From Nematostella vectensis (Eukaryota; Cnidaria; Anthozoa; Actiniaria; Edwardsiidae), in NCBI RefSeq assembly GCF_932526225.1, contig NC_064036.1, positions 11,091,181-11,155,180 on the forward strand: a stretch of 64,000 nucleotides of DNA, given 5' to 3'. The position numbers and the translations under genes are program-made. A model generated the notes under the pieces. The model did not search any database. It saw nothing but the letters and a program-made list of their open reading frames with translations, and was not told where the DNA came from. The stretch's first letter is position 1. Each line of letters starts with the position of its first letter. Positions 25,201-36,787 of this stretch are shown in pieces.

Positions 25201-28200
25201 GCCTTCTCTAAACTTAAGGAGTAAATGCTTATGCATCAATGTATTAATAAAATCAGAAGAAAAAAGCAAAAAGAGCATGGACAATATAAACAAAAAAAAA
25301 AACAGACAGTTTATTGTACTATACAGTACATGTTTGAAAATGTAATGTGGTGATATTTGAGTGATTATTTGTATTAAATATTTTTTTACTTGTTATGGTA
25401 GTTTAGGTTTTGCTCTTTCTGATTTTTTAAACTCATGTTAAATTCATATACAAAATGGAACAAAATGTGCCAAAATAAGGGTAACTCTTACTGACTGACT
25501 GACTAACAACTAACTAACTAGCTAACCTAGACTAACTAACCTAGACTAACTAACTCATAGCATCTCAAAATACACTTGATATAAGAAATATAGTTAAAAC
25601 AGCAAACAATTCAAAATATATTAATATATAATGCTAGAAATTATAGGTTCTTTAAAACATGTTAAAAAGCACTTCTGAAAAGATGGGTTTTAACCATTGC
25701 CTTGAATTCATTTAAACTGTCATAATTTCTTATGTTCAGAGGTAAGGAATTCCAGAGCATAGGCGCAGTGTGTGTGAAAATGATTTATAGCCATAGGTTT
25801 TAAGATTGCACCTAGACTCTACCAGTAAGGCTTTCTTTTCAGAACACAGACTCCTTCGTGGCACATAAGGTGTAAGCAATTCATTTAAATAGGAAGGAGC
25901 TAGGCCATTAAAAGATTTGAAAGTTAAAAGTAGTATTTTGAAATTTATTCTTTTGGGAATAGGCAGCCACTGGAGCTCCTGTAAGATAGGGGTTATATGG
26001 TCAAATTAACGTACACCAGTGAGAATGCGTGCTGTAGATTGTTGGACAGATTGGAGTTTACGGAGATGTTCTTGTTTCAGGCCTGAAAGAAGCGAGTTAC
26101 AATAGTCCAGCCTAGACGTGACAAATGCATGAAGAGTATCTCGCAGTGTTTAAATGAGATGTATTTTCTTATTTTTGCAATATTGCTTAGATGAAAAAAA
26201 GCTGATTTGCATATGTTCTTTACTTGTTTGTCCATTGTCATTTCGCTGTCAAACCATGTTCCATTTTTGCGGAATCAGAAATCTCAACAACATCAGACCC
26301 AACATTGATGAAACTCAGAATAGGTTTTGGGCGATGACGAGCATGAAGTACGAGAAGTTCCGTCTTATCACCATTAAGAAGAAGCTTATTGGCAGTCATA
26401 CATCTATTATTGTCATCGATACATGATTCAACTAAGTGTGTTTTAAACCTTGAATTAATCTGTCACAAATCATTTTAATTCGACTTCAAAATTAACATTT
26501 CAAAAAAGATTGATATTGTTTGATGTTTGCTATCTTAAAACTATGCTACCACCATCTTTTTATCAAAATTACGATTGAGGAAATAATGTTCAAGTAAATT
26601 CAGGGATTCTACTTTTCTTTCAATCCTAAACACAAGCTCAGTGCCCTTACATAAACAGAGCAAAATTGCTACCTAGTTCTGTTATCTTTAAAGATACAAA
26701 TCCTTTTTACACCATAATGGAACCATTAAGTGTCGTGTTTATCAGCTATTCAGTTTTTACACAAGATCATACACAAAAAAGTAGGGCAGAAAATGCTATT
26801 AAAAAAAGAAACTATTGCTTAGTCTGATTAAAGCAGTAAAAAAAACACAAATTTACTGCAAATACAAATGGCAATACAGTTATGTACTGGAGTATTTGTG
26901 TTAGTTGTATGAAAATCATTTCTCACATCTACATGTTCTTACCTACAGGTACAGTGCTAAAAGAGAGCTTTAAAAGCTTCACAACTGTGTTGTTAATGTT
27001 GACTTGAAAATGTATTCTTCTTCAACTCAAAATGTGAACCCAAGGCTGGTTTAAAAGCAGAAATCCACATTCAAGCAGCCAATACAAAGCTTTTGCCTTT
27101 CGTTTTTCTTTGTCATAACTTTATGCAAATTTGCCTTCATTGTCACTGTTTACAAATGAGCCTAAAATTCCTAAAAGTCAAATATGTTGGTATAGTAACA
27201 GCTGCATGTCAATTTGAAAATAAACTGGAACTGATCTTGGAAAAATAATATTACTAGGAAACAGAACAATCTTTTATTCAGTACTCATGGTACAAAAGAC
27301 AATAAACTAATTGACACATTTAATATGCTTCTATTACATTCAAAATGAATTAAGACACTACAGTGTAATTATCATAAACAGCTATAAATTGGTATTATAT
27401 TAGTAAATCAAACCATAGAGGGAATACCAATACTGCATAATACAGTAGATAAATTTTAGTACACAGTTTGTGTTACCTTAGCAATTTACATTTTAAAGGT
27501 ATATAACAATGAATACGGTGCATGATATGATTGTGCCAATTGTGGGTATGTCTATGCAAGGGAGATGAGAAACTGTATACAAAATTGGGGGAGATTTAGT
27601 TAAAATATGTGAAGTATACTAAGCATGCCCCCTTCCCTTTCTTGCTTAGGATTTGCAACAAAATAGATAATGCACTAGTCATTTAAAACCTCCACCCCCA
27701 TGGTCCTGGGGAAGTGTGGGGTTAACACCGGGGTTTAGAGCACTTTTAAACAAAAATCTGTCCCCAAGGGGGTGGGGGAATTGACAGTTTTTTACTCTAA
27801 GACTTGTCCCCACCATGGAGGCTTGGGGCAAAATGAAAAACATCACAAAGGTACTTTGCAAAAGTCATGTTAGTTTCTGGTTTGAGACTCTTTCTCTTTT
27901 GTAGCAAGCAATTCCATGTATCAGCGTGTGGCATGCTGCATGGTGAAATGTGTGAAAACAAATAAAAATGATAACTAATGCCAAATGAAGATAATTTATT
28001 TTTCCATTTTCTTGGTAACTGTTATCTTCATAGTTATTAGAACAAATTTGCTGAAGTGTACTGGCTTTGAAAGATAAAGGCTTTTTTCAGATGACTTGCT
28101 GTCAGGTAGTTGCCTAAAGTTTGCATCCCGAGGGGTAGGGGCTTTTGACTGGAGTTTTGTCCCGAGAGGGTGGGGGCTTTTCTCTGTTTTGTACAGCATC

Positions 28201-29098
28201 AAAGTCTAATCCCCCACCCTTCCCTGGGGATGGGGGTTTCAATTGACTAGTAAATAAATTAAAGATTAATAAAAAACTCAGGGAGGCTTGTATGTACTTA
28301 CCGATTTGCAAAAATGAAATTTTACCCACTAGCAAATACATAATATTTAAAGGTAACAATTTATCAATTCAAATTAAAGATCATACACATCTCTGCATTT
28401 TTGTCTTGACAGTTCGACCCCGTCTGAGCGCGCACTAAATTCGAATAATTTTTCAATAACAACAGTTACTCAAGTGTACATTTATAATTAATGCCGTTCG
28501 CTCATAGCGGGCAAAATACTTCTTAGGACGTGAAAAATAAGATACAAGGCTGAAATAGGGACCGCAAGTTATAAAAACACAAAACCGTGAATAATCTACT
28601 GCCCACTTTCAGCTGTTCACCAAGCGGTTGAAAAAAAACTCAAGTGTTTTGATTCTATTTCCTTGAGAAAATCATGTTACAGGATGACCCATTTCGACTC
28701 AGGTTAAAACCGAGGGTTTTAACATTTAAACGAAGCTGTGATTTCTTCGATAACAAGGGAGCCTTTTTTTCTAATATCAGACTTTAAATCTGGTATTCTA
28801 TCGCCGATTGACGAGCGGAACTGAATGAAAAATTTGTTTATGTCGCTCAACCATGAAAAACGACTCAAAACAGCGTTGTGCAAGCACCGTGGAATTCGCT
28901 TATGATGTACGAATTTTTCATACAGACAGAAAAACATGAGTATTACTATATGGTGTTCATAATTAAACGGTGCATTACTTACTGCCGTTCGTCTTCCGAG
29001 CTTTTGTAGCCATTTTCTGACGGGTTCGCCGCTCCGAGAGGTGGCCATCTTTCTTCTATGGGCCTAAGACCGCTGTCGTCAAAATCGTACTCGGACAT
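13220..29098 (-). CDS. RUNDC1: RUNDC1, RUN domain-containing protein 1 (complete, 21 exons)
   Basis: Rebuilt by eye from splice sites and homology to vertebrate RUNDC1. Exons: 29098-28983, 28434-28389 (tentative), 25205-25125, 24841-24791, 24579-24481, 24263-24156, 23096-23017, 22035-21994, 21705-21639, 21216-21031, 20468-20298, 19735-19668, 18997-18920, 18538-18340, 17249-17157, 16728-16606, 16169-16077, 15630-15562, 14059-14031, 13824-13730, 13335-13220. Total 2010 nt, about 669 aa (vertebrate about 610). All phases match. The N-terminal part is coiled coil (LLALTTHFAQVQFRLKQVV; FAFQGCPDV; IMDLERFVQFLQGE). The C-terminal RUN domain begins near NAVRKDLSMALKELLSHGL and ends LAIRHLTKINDAF. RUN domains usually bind small GTPases or motors; RUNDC1 itself is poorly characterised. 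Introns at three donors carry arrays copying the splice site. The 28.4 kb exon was inferred from phase (CA + T) and is the weakest. Confidence 0.94.
14245..15592. repeat. 78-bp tandem array copying a RUNDC1 exon end and 5' splice site
   Basis: About 18 units. Read on the minus strand, each begins with a copy of the exon end (AGTATGGACGCTATG) and a donor-like GTAAGC or GTTAGC. Because 78 = 26 x 3 and no unit contains a stop, the exon frame stays open through the array to a stop at 14152, and the plus strand is open over long stretches too. Two units (14302 and 14700 region) have an altered spacer with tgtatgtagtc. A few units have lost the GT (for example near 14462). Confidence 0.9.
15562..15630 (-). 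CDS. RUNDC1: RUNDC1 RUN-domain exon that seeds the 78-bp array
   Basis: A 23-codon exon, TLLRTLHRIK then STHEPCRRSMDAM, matching vertebrate SLLTAIHMVL ... KRSADSE. The acceptor follows a T-run (ttttaag at 15631) and the donor is ATG|GTAAGC. The next exon (14059-14031) continues FKSLVCSGL as expected. The last 15 coding bases and the donor are the start of the tandem repeat that fills the intron. Confidence 0.88.
17580..18376. repeat. 38-bp tandem array copying a RUNDC1 exon end and 5' splice site
   Basis: About 21 units of gtgtcgacagagcacatacc + ttctcttccattatagcc. On the minus strand each unit reads exon tail (ending ATGGAAGAGAAG) followed by GTATGTGC, the donor of the exon at 18538-18340. 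The exon joins in phase 0 at the most exon-proximal copy. Copies are very similar near the exon and more diverged at the distal end (17580-17700). 38 is not a multiple of 3, and reading past the first donor meets TAA within one unit. Confidence 0.92.
19339..19577. mobile_element. Foldback element, C/G-run family, copy 1
   Basis: About 240 bp bounded by inverted tgtgcagttccagaaaatat / atattttctggaactacaca. The arms continue through C-rich and G-rich runs and tttccaacccc motifs. A second copy lies at 36144-36412. No ORF, so a MITE-like element in a RUNDC1 intron. Confidence 0.85.
20700..21045. repeat. About 119-bp tandem duplication spanning a RUNDC1 5' splice site
   Basis: The donor ACAAG|GTATCTA at 21031/21030 recurs at 20911 (119 bases into the intron), with shared flanks (aaaaagagaaattgaagcat on the minus strand). 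Sub-copies containing acaaggtata lie at 20943 and 20823. A 22-bp subrepeat (tattttactcccttgtttgtc) follows at 20755-20800. Confidence 0.8.
22348..22418. repeat. Short perfect-arm hairpin element
   Basis: Arms tagcctgcgttgacagccga... and its near-exact inverse separated by about 15 bases, in a RUNDC1 intron. Could form a strong stem in RNA or DNA; probably a tiny foldback transposon. Confidence 0.75.
22539..22682. mobile_element. Small foldback (MITE-like) element
   Basis: Terminal inverted repeats agtctcccgcgcagctaact / gccattctttgtgt in reverse, about 26 bp each, with internal short repeats of ctcccat..ctggagtcac. No coding capacity. Confidence 0.7.
25655..26440 (-). mobile_element. LINE remnant, C-terminal reverse-transcriptase region (CR1/L2-like)
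   Basis: On the minus strand broken frames read LDYCNSLLSGLKQEH, LRKLQSVQQSTARILTG, ELQWLPIPKRINFKILLLTF and LAPSYLNELLTPYVPRRSL. This is the familiar C-terminal end of CR1/L2-type LINE polymerases. It is frameshifted and 5' truncated and lies in the second RUNDC1 intron, in the same orientation as the gene. Confidence 0.8.
26450..28380. other. RUNDC1 intron sequence, nothing coding
   Basis: AT-rich intron. Around 27690-27830 and 28130-28245 are two related G/C-rich patches with gtccccaagggggtggggg-like and inverted ccccatggtcctgggg motifs, probably another degraded foldback family. Confidence 0.45.
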
Positions 29099-29104
29099 TT
29101 CTGT

Positions 29105-30160
29105 AGCTTCAAAACCTCACCGAAGCATCTTTTCAATTCTTAGCTTGCACTGTAATTCCTTTTCCTTTTATAGGAAATCAAAATAATCCCAAACGGCCAT
29201 GAAATCAAAAGAACGCCAGCGATCAGGAAGGCAACTCAACATTTGTGACGTCTTGAGCGTGGGTGTACTGACTAGTGGTGGGTAGGGGGATTTTGGTACT
29301 CTCCTTAGTGCTCTCTCGGTCAAGCATAATTTCCCGCCTCTCCAGAGATGTTAATTCATTTTCTTCCCGCCATTCTTCCTCATTCTTTCCGACAATATGT
29401 ACTGTACTGGAAAACTAAAAGAAATATTTTTACAGTGGATTTTGAAATGTTTCGAGTGAGTTATCTGTCTGAAAATGAACAACAATGGAACAATGCATCT
29501 AAGAATTTTCCAAAATTTCGAGGCAAAATTGGTATGCAACCTTATCACACGATTATCTGAAGAGATTGAAAGAAGGGAATGATACAGGATAAAGTATCAT
29601 GAATGAGCTAGAGGACCTGTAGTTTTTGACAGTGTGGTCCGAAAATTGTCAATCTTTAGAACATAACGTGATAAAAGTGGATTTTACAGTTTACAATGTG
29701 GCTTTTAATGTACCCTCTTCGTTCTCTATGTAGTCAGGGGCGGCTTAATGAGACTTTTTTTGCGTGGACGCGCTAAATAGTACTACAAGTGTTACCTGCG
29801 GGGGCGGATCTAGGTGGTTAGTTATATATGGATTTCTGGCAGCTCACAGGGGGGGGGGAGGGTTAAACCCCCTAACCCCCACCTCCCCTAGATCCGCTAC
29901 TGACCTGAATAGATCGATTGCTTGATAAATCCTCTCTAACCAGAGCCGTAGCAGGTCACGTGAGAGATTGTGGGGGGGGGGGGGGGGAGGGGGCACAATT
30001 CTTGGTTTGCAAACACGTGACCTTATCGTATGCAAATTAGCTAATTTGACCGGGTTTCCTGTGGATGGAGGTCTACATTACATTTATTTATTTGCATTCC
30101 ATTTACATTGATGGTATTGCATAACATATTATGGCTTAAATGAGAGTATTCGGTCATGAT
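29105..30160. other. Upstream region of RUNDC1 and repeat debris
   Basis: The likely RUNDC1 promoter lies right of 29098; no TATA box is obvious. At 29800-29905 a short foldback has ggggcggatctagg / cctagatccgc arms around G and C runs, and a similar G-run patch follows at 29970-29995. Confidence 0.45.
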
Positions 30161-30164
30161 TTAA

Positions 30165-32185
30165 ATGTTTTTCATATAAAGTGGGCTACTTTCTTATTCA
30201 CAAAAGGGTCAACATTATTAAAAAGGAACAGAATTTTACCATCATTACTTAGATTGTCAAAGAAAATGTAGTGGGATTGGATATCAGAAAATAATTGCTT
30301 TCGTTCAGAGTGGGATGAGACGCAGAAAAGCATGAAATGTTTTTCATCCTCTAAAGTGTTACAAATCTGGCAGATACGCTTCTCTCTTGGAATCGGAGGT
30401 TTTGTGTGTCTGCCTGTTTCTATGTTTAGATTAAGATTCCCTAGTCTGAGTTTGGCTAAAGCTTTTCTGTGTTCCATCTTACAGTCTTAAGTATTTTATC
30501 ATAGCATTCACTAGATTTTGTGTCTTTTTTGAAAGAGGAGTAAAAAATTAGCTTTTTGTTCAGATTTATAAGGCCCATTTGATGACGTTTAGATTCGTTT
30601 GTAATATTTGTGATTAATTTTCCTAGTTTAAATTTGTTATAAATCGTCTCCTTATTATATGGGGCATCAAATGTTTCTAGTATCTTACATATTGAGGACA
30701 TGAAGCTCGATTTACCCGAACATGTCAATTCGCTAGAAATTTTCAGGCATTGTTTGGCAATACTATTTTCTGGTAATGCTTGAATATGGAGCCAAAACAG
30801 TAGGGTGTTACGTAATATTGTTGATTTTAGCGATAATCTGCCGGCCTCATTTCGGGCAGAGACATTCGGGGCGCGTTTGTTCAAGCCAAAGTAGTATTTG
30901 AAAAATTGGCAATGCAAGCGTTCTAAGGGGTCTGTTTCCCATTTTTGAAAATTTATCGCATCGTAAGCTCCCCATACGTCCGAGTTGTACAATAGGGTCG
31001 GCGAGAAGAGTGCGTTAAATAACTTGTTATTTAACTTGATAGGGAATCTATTAAGAGATAGCGCTTGACTGCAAAGATAGAGCGTCTTGTTTTTTCAACT
31101 GACCGCAGTTTCGAAGTTGTGAAATTACCGTTTGTAGTAAAAGTACATCCTAAGTATTTATATTCTGTTACGTTATCTAGTTGTGAAATTACCGTTTGTA
31201 GTAAAAGTACATCCTAAGTATTTATATTCTGTTACGTTATCTAGTTGTGAGCGAAATTTTTGAAGAGTCAGTTTCCGGCATTGTTTTTGAAAAATAACTA
31301 CTTTTGTTTTCTTTTGATTTACAGACATTAACCAATCTTTACAGAATTGATCGATCAGATTAATCGATTTTTGTAGTCCCGAAGCACTGGTTGAGATAAG
31401 AACCAGATCATCAGCATAAAACAAGGAGTTTAAGTGGACCCCATTGGGCAAAAGAACTGGGTCAAGACCAACTGCATTCTGTAAAAGAGAGGGAATGTCA
31501 TTTAGATACAAATTGAATAGTAGCGGGGAAAGAATACATCCTTGGCGAACTCCTCTATTGTATTTAAAAAATTCGGATCGCATACTGCCAGTATTAATGC
31601 AGCATTCTGACTTTGAATACATGCTTGATACGATGCGATAAAATCTTCCATCCAATCTATAGCTTAATAATTTTGATAGCAATCCAGGGTGCCAAACAGA
31701 ATCAAAAGCCTTTTTGAAATCTACGAAACAACAAAATAGTTTTCCCTTTGTGGTATGCCTTACATTTTATCGATTAGAGTACGTAAGAAGAAAATGTGGT
31801 CGGATGTTCGAAAACCTGAGAGAAAGCCAATCTGTGATTGATGTAGTATTTGATTCGATGTGAGGAACGTCTGTAACCTATTATTTAAAATGAAACAAAA
31901 TAATTTTCCAAGACAACTTGTGACACATATGCCTCTATAATCGGAAGGATCAGATTTATCACCAGATTTATAAATAGCACTAATTATGCCTCTTGTCCAG
32001 ACATCAGGGTAGACACCGGCATCCAATATTAAATTGAAAATCTTAGATATACATGGGACTAAAGTTTGTTGACCGCATTTAAGCATTTCATTTCTTATTC
32101 TGTCAATCCCCGGTGCCTTATTGTTTTTCAACTTTTTCAATGCTTTAAAAATATCTGCGTCAGCTCGAGGATCGAACCTTCTCAG
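30165..32185 (-). mobile_element. Truncated non-LTR retrotransposon (LINE) with reverse transcriptase
   Basis: Minus-strand pieces in order: 32140-31760 (KNNKAPGIDRIRNEMLKCG, SDYRGICVTSCLGKLF, QIGFLSGFRTSDHIFFLRTL), 31682-31173 (GVRQGCILSPLLFNLYLNDI and catalytic FYADDLVLIS), 30992-30456 and 30477-30172 (C-terminal zinc-knuckle-like ICQICNTLEDEKHFMLFC). Frameshifts separate the blocks and the endonuclease end is missing. A 65-bp internal tandem duplication lies at about 31115-31246. Dead copy; clade not assigned. Confidence 0.9.
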
Positions 32186-32873
32186 ATCAGATGAAACGAG
32201 AAAAAGAAAAGACCATACTTCCAGACATAGGCGCTGAAACGCCTACCGCCTACCTACCTACCGAAAATAATTTAATGTGTTGTATTGTAACACCCCCCCC
32301 CCCCCTCTCCTCCAGACACTTCAGCCCCCTATCTAAGCCTCGGTATGTTCTTAGCTTGTTCTTGTTCGCGTAATCTAGGTCGGACGTTCTTTTATAAAAA
32401 AGAAAAGGTTCCTATAAAAAAAGAGTGTAATTTGAAGACCTTTAGCGTGTCACCGTTTTCATACTGTACATAGGCAAGGAAAATGTTTGTATTTCATCGG
32501 CATGAATTCATAAACGCCCCCATTTTCTATAGAAGAATACAGACGAACCCTATCTGGCGGAAAGCTAGCCCCCCCCCCTCCCCTCAGCCTTCCGGCTTAG
32601 GAAGAGAGGGACCTAGAAATGAATGAATTACACCAAGATCGCTGGCTCATAAATACTCAATAAAAAAAGTCACTTTTAACTTTTGCGTTTGTGATATGTT
32701 AATTTCATACCGTATTTTATTTAATACAGTAGGACAACGCAGTATATTAACTTAATGTAGAAGGTAAGTAACTATCTGAACAATATATCCCATTACTATG
32801 TCAGCTTTAGTACGATTTTTTATATTCTTCCTACGTGGTTTGATAGGCGCCATGTTATTGTCGATTGATATTT

Positions 32874-33236
32874 TTACACGTGGCATTCAGTAGGTTTACC
32901 TGTAATAATCGGTTCTTTAGCAGCTTTGTCGAAACAGACTACGGTTGATTCCATTTTTAGTGCAACATAGAGTTCCATGGTTTTTAGTTGTGCTATATGT
33001 TTCTGCAATAAAGCAATAGCAAGATGCAAGTTAAGGTAAGTTTTTGGCGTTTTCACAAAGACAAGATACTGATCTTGTAAAGTGTCACTAGCAGTAAACC
33101 AGACTGTCCATCTGTCTTCCTCCAAAGCGTTTCCTATAGCTTTCCCTGTAGATTTGTATTGCAAAGATGTGAAATTCGTGAACCAATCATATCTTATTTC
33201 GGTGTTTAGATTTTTATTCAGATGACTTGGCAAGTC
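32874..33236 (-). CDS. Unrecognised ORF next to an (AT)n tract
   Basis: About 120 codons, with a stop after TGKPTECHV. The composition is protein-like (YDWFTNFTSLQYKSTGKAIG, DRWTVWFTASDTLQDQYLVF) but I cannot name a family. The frame is open upstream (FDFCTPDLPSHL) until it meets the (AT)n microsatellite, which may have interrupted a longer coding region or intron. It could be a 3' exon of an unknown gene, a pseudogene or a transposon fragment. Confidence 0.35.
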   Translation of the reverse strand, partial: DLPSHLNKNLNTEIRYDWFTNFTSLQYKSTGKAIGNALEEDRWTVWFTASDTLQDQYLVFVKTPKTYLNLHLAIALLQKHIAQLKTMELYVALKMESTVVCFDKAAKEPIITGKPTECHV

Positions 33237-33259
33237 AGGGGTACAGAAGTCAAATTCAC

Positions 33260-33379
<120 letters not shown>

Positions 33380-34048
33380 TATTTTATTGTTTTTTTTTAA
33401 GGTTTTGTCGTCTCTGAGGACATCAGCCTCCAATTGTTATAGGGAGGCTGCTTGGGGGGTTGTTGGTTTTCAGAAGTTGATTACCAAATCTTAAGGCCCG
33501 GCAAAGCCTGGTGAAACTAGGCAATGTCGAGTGGTATATGAAGCATGCTAAATGTTGTCCTAAATGTTTCCTAGTTTAGCCACTACCAAAACATATAGCT
33601 TGTGACATGACTCCTAAAATGTTTTCTAGTTTAGCCACTTCCCACAAATGTTGCAACAAATTTTGTATGGCGCAATGCAAAACTTGTATCAATTATCCGA
33701 GAAACATTTCTTTGTCACTGCTACAAAATTTGGTGTGTGCTACAATAATTTTCGAGGCGCTTATCGAGGGCACATGTCGCATGCCACATGTCTCCTAGTT
33801 TTGATAGTTGAGCAAACCTAAGAAGTAGCTAAAGGGTTTTGTAAGTCTCTAAGGTTTTCCAATTTCTAAACAATAGTAAAAAAAACTATAATATACATAT
33901 AACTATAGTAAACAATGAAAAAAAGATAAAAATGACACTTTTTGATTAAAAATATTTTTGGAAGAAATTAACTTCTTGGCTAAATGCTATCTTTTTTTCA
34001 GGTTATGTGAATCATTGCTTACCCCATTCCTAGCACCAAGCTACAATC

Positions 34049-35386
34049 ATGCTTGTAATAGCTTATGTGGCTTTTGCCATTCTGGTTGCTCTTGGGATGG
34101 CCCTCCATTTGAAATGCAGGAAAGAGGAAACCACCCTCGCCAACCCTACATTCATCACCTTCCAAGCCACATACTTCAGGGTTTATTTCCTTGCATTAAT
34201 GGCTGAATGGCTACAAGGGCCATATCTCTACAAACTATACAGTCATTATGGGTTTATTGATACCCAGATTGCCATTATTTATGTCTGTGGATTTGCTTCA
34301 AGTGTGATATTTGGAACATCAAGTGGTTACCTTGCGAATGCTTTTGGGCGAAAAAAGGCATGTGTACTTTTTACAATCCTGTATTCAGTCTGCTGTTTGA
34401 CCAAACTCTCCAGAAACTATGGCATTCTCATATTTGGCCGTGTCCTTGGTGGGATTTCAACATCACTGCTGTTCACTGCCTTTGATGCCTGGTATGTCTA
34501 TGAACACACCCAGTCCAATGATTTCCCAGTGGAGTGGGTGTCAGAAACCTTCTCCAAAGCGACCTTGTTCAACAGTCTCATCTCAGTTGTTGCTGGCTTC
34601 CTGGCAAATTGTGCTGCCGAGTGGTTGAACTTTGGACCAGTGGCACCCTATGTCATGGCCATCCCATTTCTGGTATTAGCGGGTGTCTTGATAATCTTCA
34701 CATGGGAGGAAAACTATGGTGGGCGATCATCCAAGCTGGTTGGACCATGTATGGACTGCTTAAGGCATATTATACAAAATCGCAGAATCATGCTGATTGG
34801 AATTATCAATTCATTGTTTGAAAGCGCAATGTACATTTTTGTGTTTCTATGGACTCCTGTGCTAGATCGACATCAGCAGTATCCCCCCCTTGGGATTGTA
34901 TTTGCCTGCTTCATGTTATGTGTGTTACTAGGTGGTATCTTTTTTAATTTCACTCTAACCCAAAGAATCTCTCCTCTTAAGACAGTAGTTGCCACCATAA
35001 CAATGGCCTCCCTAGCAAATATTGGTGCAGCTGTGGCAAGTGCAAACCATCCAAAGACTTCATTCATGATGTTTATTGTTCTTGAGTTAACTTGTGGCGT
35101 ATACTTTCCTGCGATGGGGTGGTTACGGCAAAGGATTCTTCCAGAGGCACATCACACAGGCATCATCAACTGGTTCAGGATCCCGTTGAATACAATAGCA
35201 GCGATTGTGTTGATGGCACTGCATGACACGCACAGTAGTCATGGCATAAGTGCAATATTTGCCATGTGCTCTGTGTTGTTGGTGTTTGGGGGAGTGTTAG
35301 CGGTTAACCTTCTTGTTCTCACTCGGAATGATGAAACTCTGAGTTTAAATGGTGCTTTTGATGAGGAAGAGAATGTTGGGGTTTGA
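34049..35386 (+). CDS. MFSD5: MFSD5-type major facilitator (molybdate-anion transporter family)
   Basis: A 445-aa protein, the same length as vertebrate MFSD5 (about 450). Shared signatures: YFLALMAEWLQGPYLYKLY, QIAIIYVCGFASSVIFG, the loop motif AFGRKKACVLF, LGGISTSLLFTAFDAWYV, GPVAPYVMAIPFL, SLFESAMYIFVFLWTPVLD, and GIINWFRIPLN near the end. Twelve membrane helices fit. The family is linked to molybdate uptake in algae and animals, but the animal substrate is not settled. The coding region is in one exon; a splice acceptor (ctttttttcag, ending at 34001) precedes the ATG by about 47 bases, so a 5' non-coding exon lies upstream. Confidence 0.96.
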   Translation: MLVIAYVAFAILVALGMALHLKCRKEETTLANPTFITFQATYFRVYFLALMAEWLQGPYLYKLYSHYGFIDTQIAIIYVCGFASSVIFGTSSGYLANAFGRKKACVLFTILYSVCCLTKLSRNYGILIFGRVLGGISTSLLFTAFDAWYVYEHTQSNDFPVEWVSETFSKATLFNSLISVVAGFLANCAAEWLNFGPVAPYVMAIPFLVLAGVLIIFTWEENYGGRSSKLVGPCMDCLRHIIQNRRIMLIGIINSLFESAMYIFVFLWTPVLDRHQQYPPLGIVFACFMLCVLLGGIFFNFTLTQRISPLKTVVATITMASLANIGAAVASANHPKTSFMMFIVLELTCGVYFPAMGWLRQRILPEAHHTGIINWFRIPLNTIAAIVLMALHDTHSSHGISAIFAMCSVLLVFGGVLAVNLLVLTRNDETLSLNGAFDEEENVGV

Positions 35387-35514
35387 TATCCAAAAACCAG
35401 TTTCTGCTACTGCGGGAATAGGCGACTTGCCTATGATTTGTTGTTACTTTTTTACTGGTAAACTCACGCCACAAGAAACACAGAAATGGATTCAACAGTA
35501 GCCAAAGACTGACA

Positions 35515-35720
35515 AAAAAAATCTTTCAATGAAAATAAGCCCTTTCTGACATATAGAGTACTTTTGGCTGATCTCCCTAAATAAGTTGCTTTTTGTTGTT
35601 AGTTTACCGCCAAAAGCTTGAGTGCGAGGTATTTTTCCACCCAAAAGGTCGAGTGGTTTCTTAGTGCAAGTCACCTGTTGTAAAACATACCTCGCATGGA
35701 TCCTGGATAAAGAAAAAATT
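35515..35720. repeat. Dispersed repeat downstream of MFSD5
   Basis: Aligns by eye with 45330-45530 (shared blocks: gaaaa.aagccct, cataagttsctttttt, ttagtgtaagt-like, ctgta). Both copies follow closely after the stop codon of a plus-strand gene. It could be an old SINE or MITE. Confidence 0.45.
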
Positions 35721-36143
35721 GAAAAAGAAATAAAACTACTTGTAAAAAGTAATAACATCAGGGAAATAAATACTCTGTGAGACCTGATTCTAGTTTTCAC
35801 TTTCCAATGCAGTGTAAGTAAGTTAAGATTACATTTATGATAATTATACTTGTAAGTCATTTCAGAGTGTAAAGAGATTACATATTTCACGACTAATAAA
35901 GGAGATAACGCTATTAATCCAAGAGCTGTGACATTGAAACTGCAACCAAGAGAGCATAAGATAAGAGAGGGACACTTTGGTATTACCCGCGCGCCATGTC
36001 GATTCCCAATCTGGCTATTTTTATAGTAACCACCACCCCACCACCATTAGGAAGATAATTAATGTTGAGAAACCACGAAGAAGCAGCAAGTTAGAGCGGA
36101 AGCGGTGTTTGAAGCACACGTTTTTCCGCTAATTGTGTAGTAA

Positions 36144-36412
36144 TTGTGTAGTTCCAGAAAATATCCATACCCCCCAATTGAGGGGGTCGGAGGAATGACC
36201 CCCCACCCCACCCCTCTGAAATTTCCAACCCCCTGGAAAAAGATAAATATAGTAACTGTTAAGGAAAAAGGGCATTTTACCACCCCCCCCCCCCCCCCAA
36301 ACCTCTGGAAATTCCTGGGCGTCTAAACCCCACACCTTCCCGGAATTTCCAATCCCCTCAATGGGGGGGGGGGGGGGGGGGGGGTGGTATGGATATTTTC
36401 TGGAACTACACA
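36144..36412. mobile_element. Foldback element, C/G-run family, copy 2
   Basis: Same family as 19339-19577: tgtgtagttccagaaaatat at the left, its inverse at the right, C-runs and G-runs inside. The left boundary is preceded by a second copy of attgtgtagt, which may be part of a target duplication or a slip. Confidence 0.85.
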
Positions 36413-36787
36413 TTTTGAATGAAGTCTCTGGTCTTTTTTTTTACACGTTTTTGAAATCTTGCAACATAACAACACCTCGGAAAGTAAAAAAAAAAAAAAA
36501 GACCCGGATGCCTTGGCATAGAGTTCTATAACGATTTCTATGCTACAGCCCAGCAACCTAATTCCCAGCTCCATCTCTCTTTCTTGTCATTTGGGTCGGC
36601 GGGTGCTGTTTCCCGCCGACTAAACAGATAAGGGAGAGGGCCCTTGAAACCAGATTCGATAAAAGCGCCAATGCTCACAAGACAAAAGCATCAATTCGAG
36701 GCTCTCTCCAGACTAACACATTTAGGGCAATAATAAGTTGCTGTGCACGCTTCAAGCCAATTTGCCTTTGTTAAACACGAACGCGCG

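Noticed and set aside
28719-29048. Minus ORF starting MATSRSGEP as the RUNDC1 start
   Set aside because: The upstream ATG at 29098 in another frame gives MSEYDFDDSG ... ERWPPLGAA, which matches the vertebrate RUNDC1 N-terminal RWAPVGA motif.
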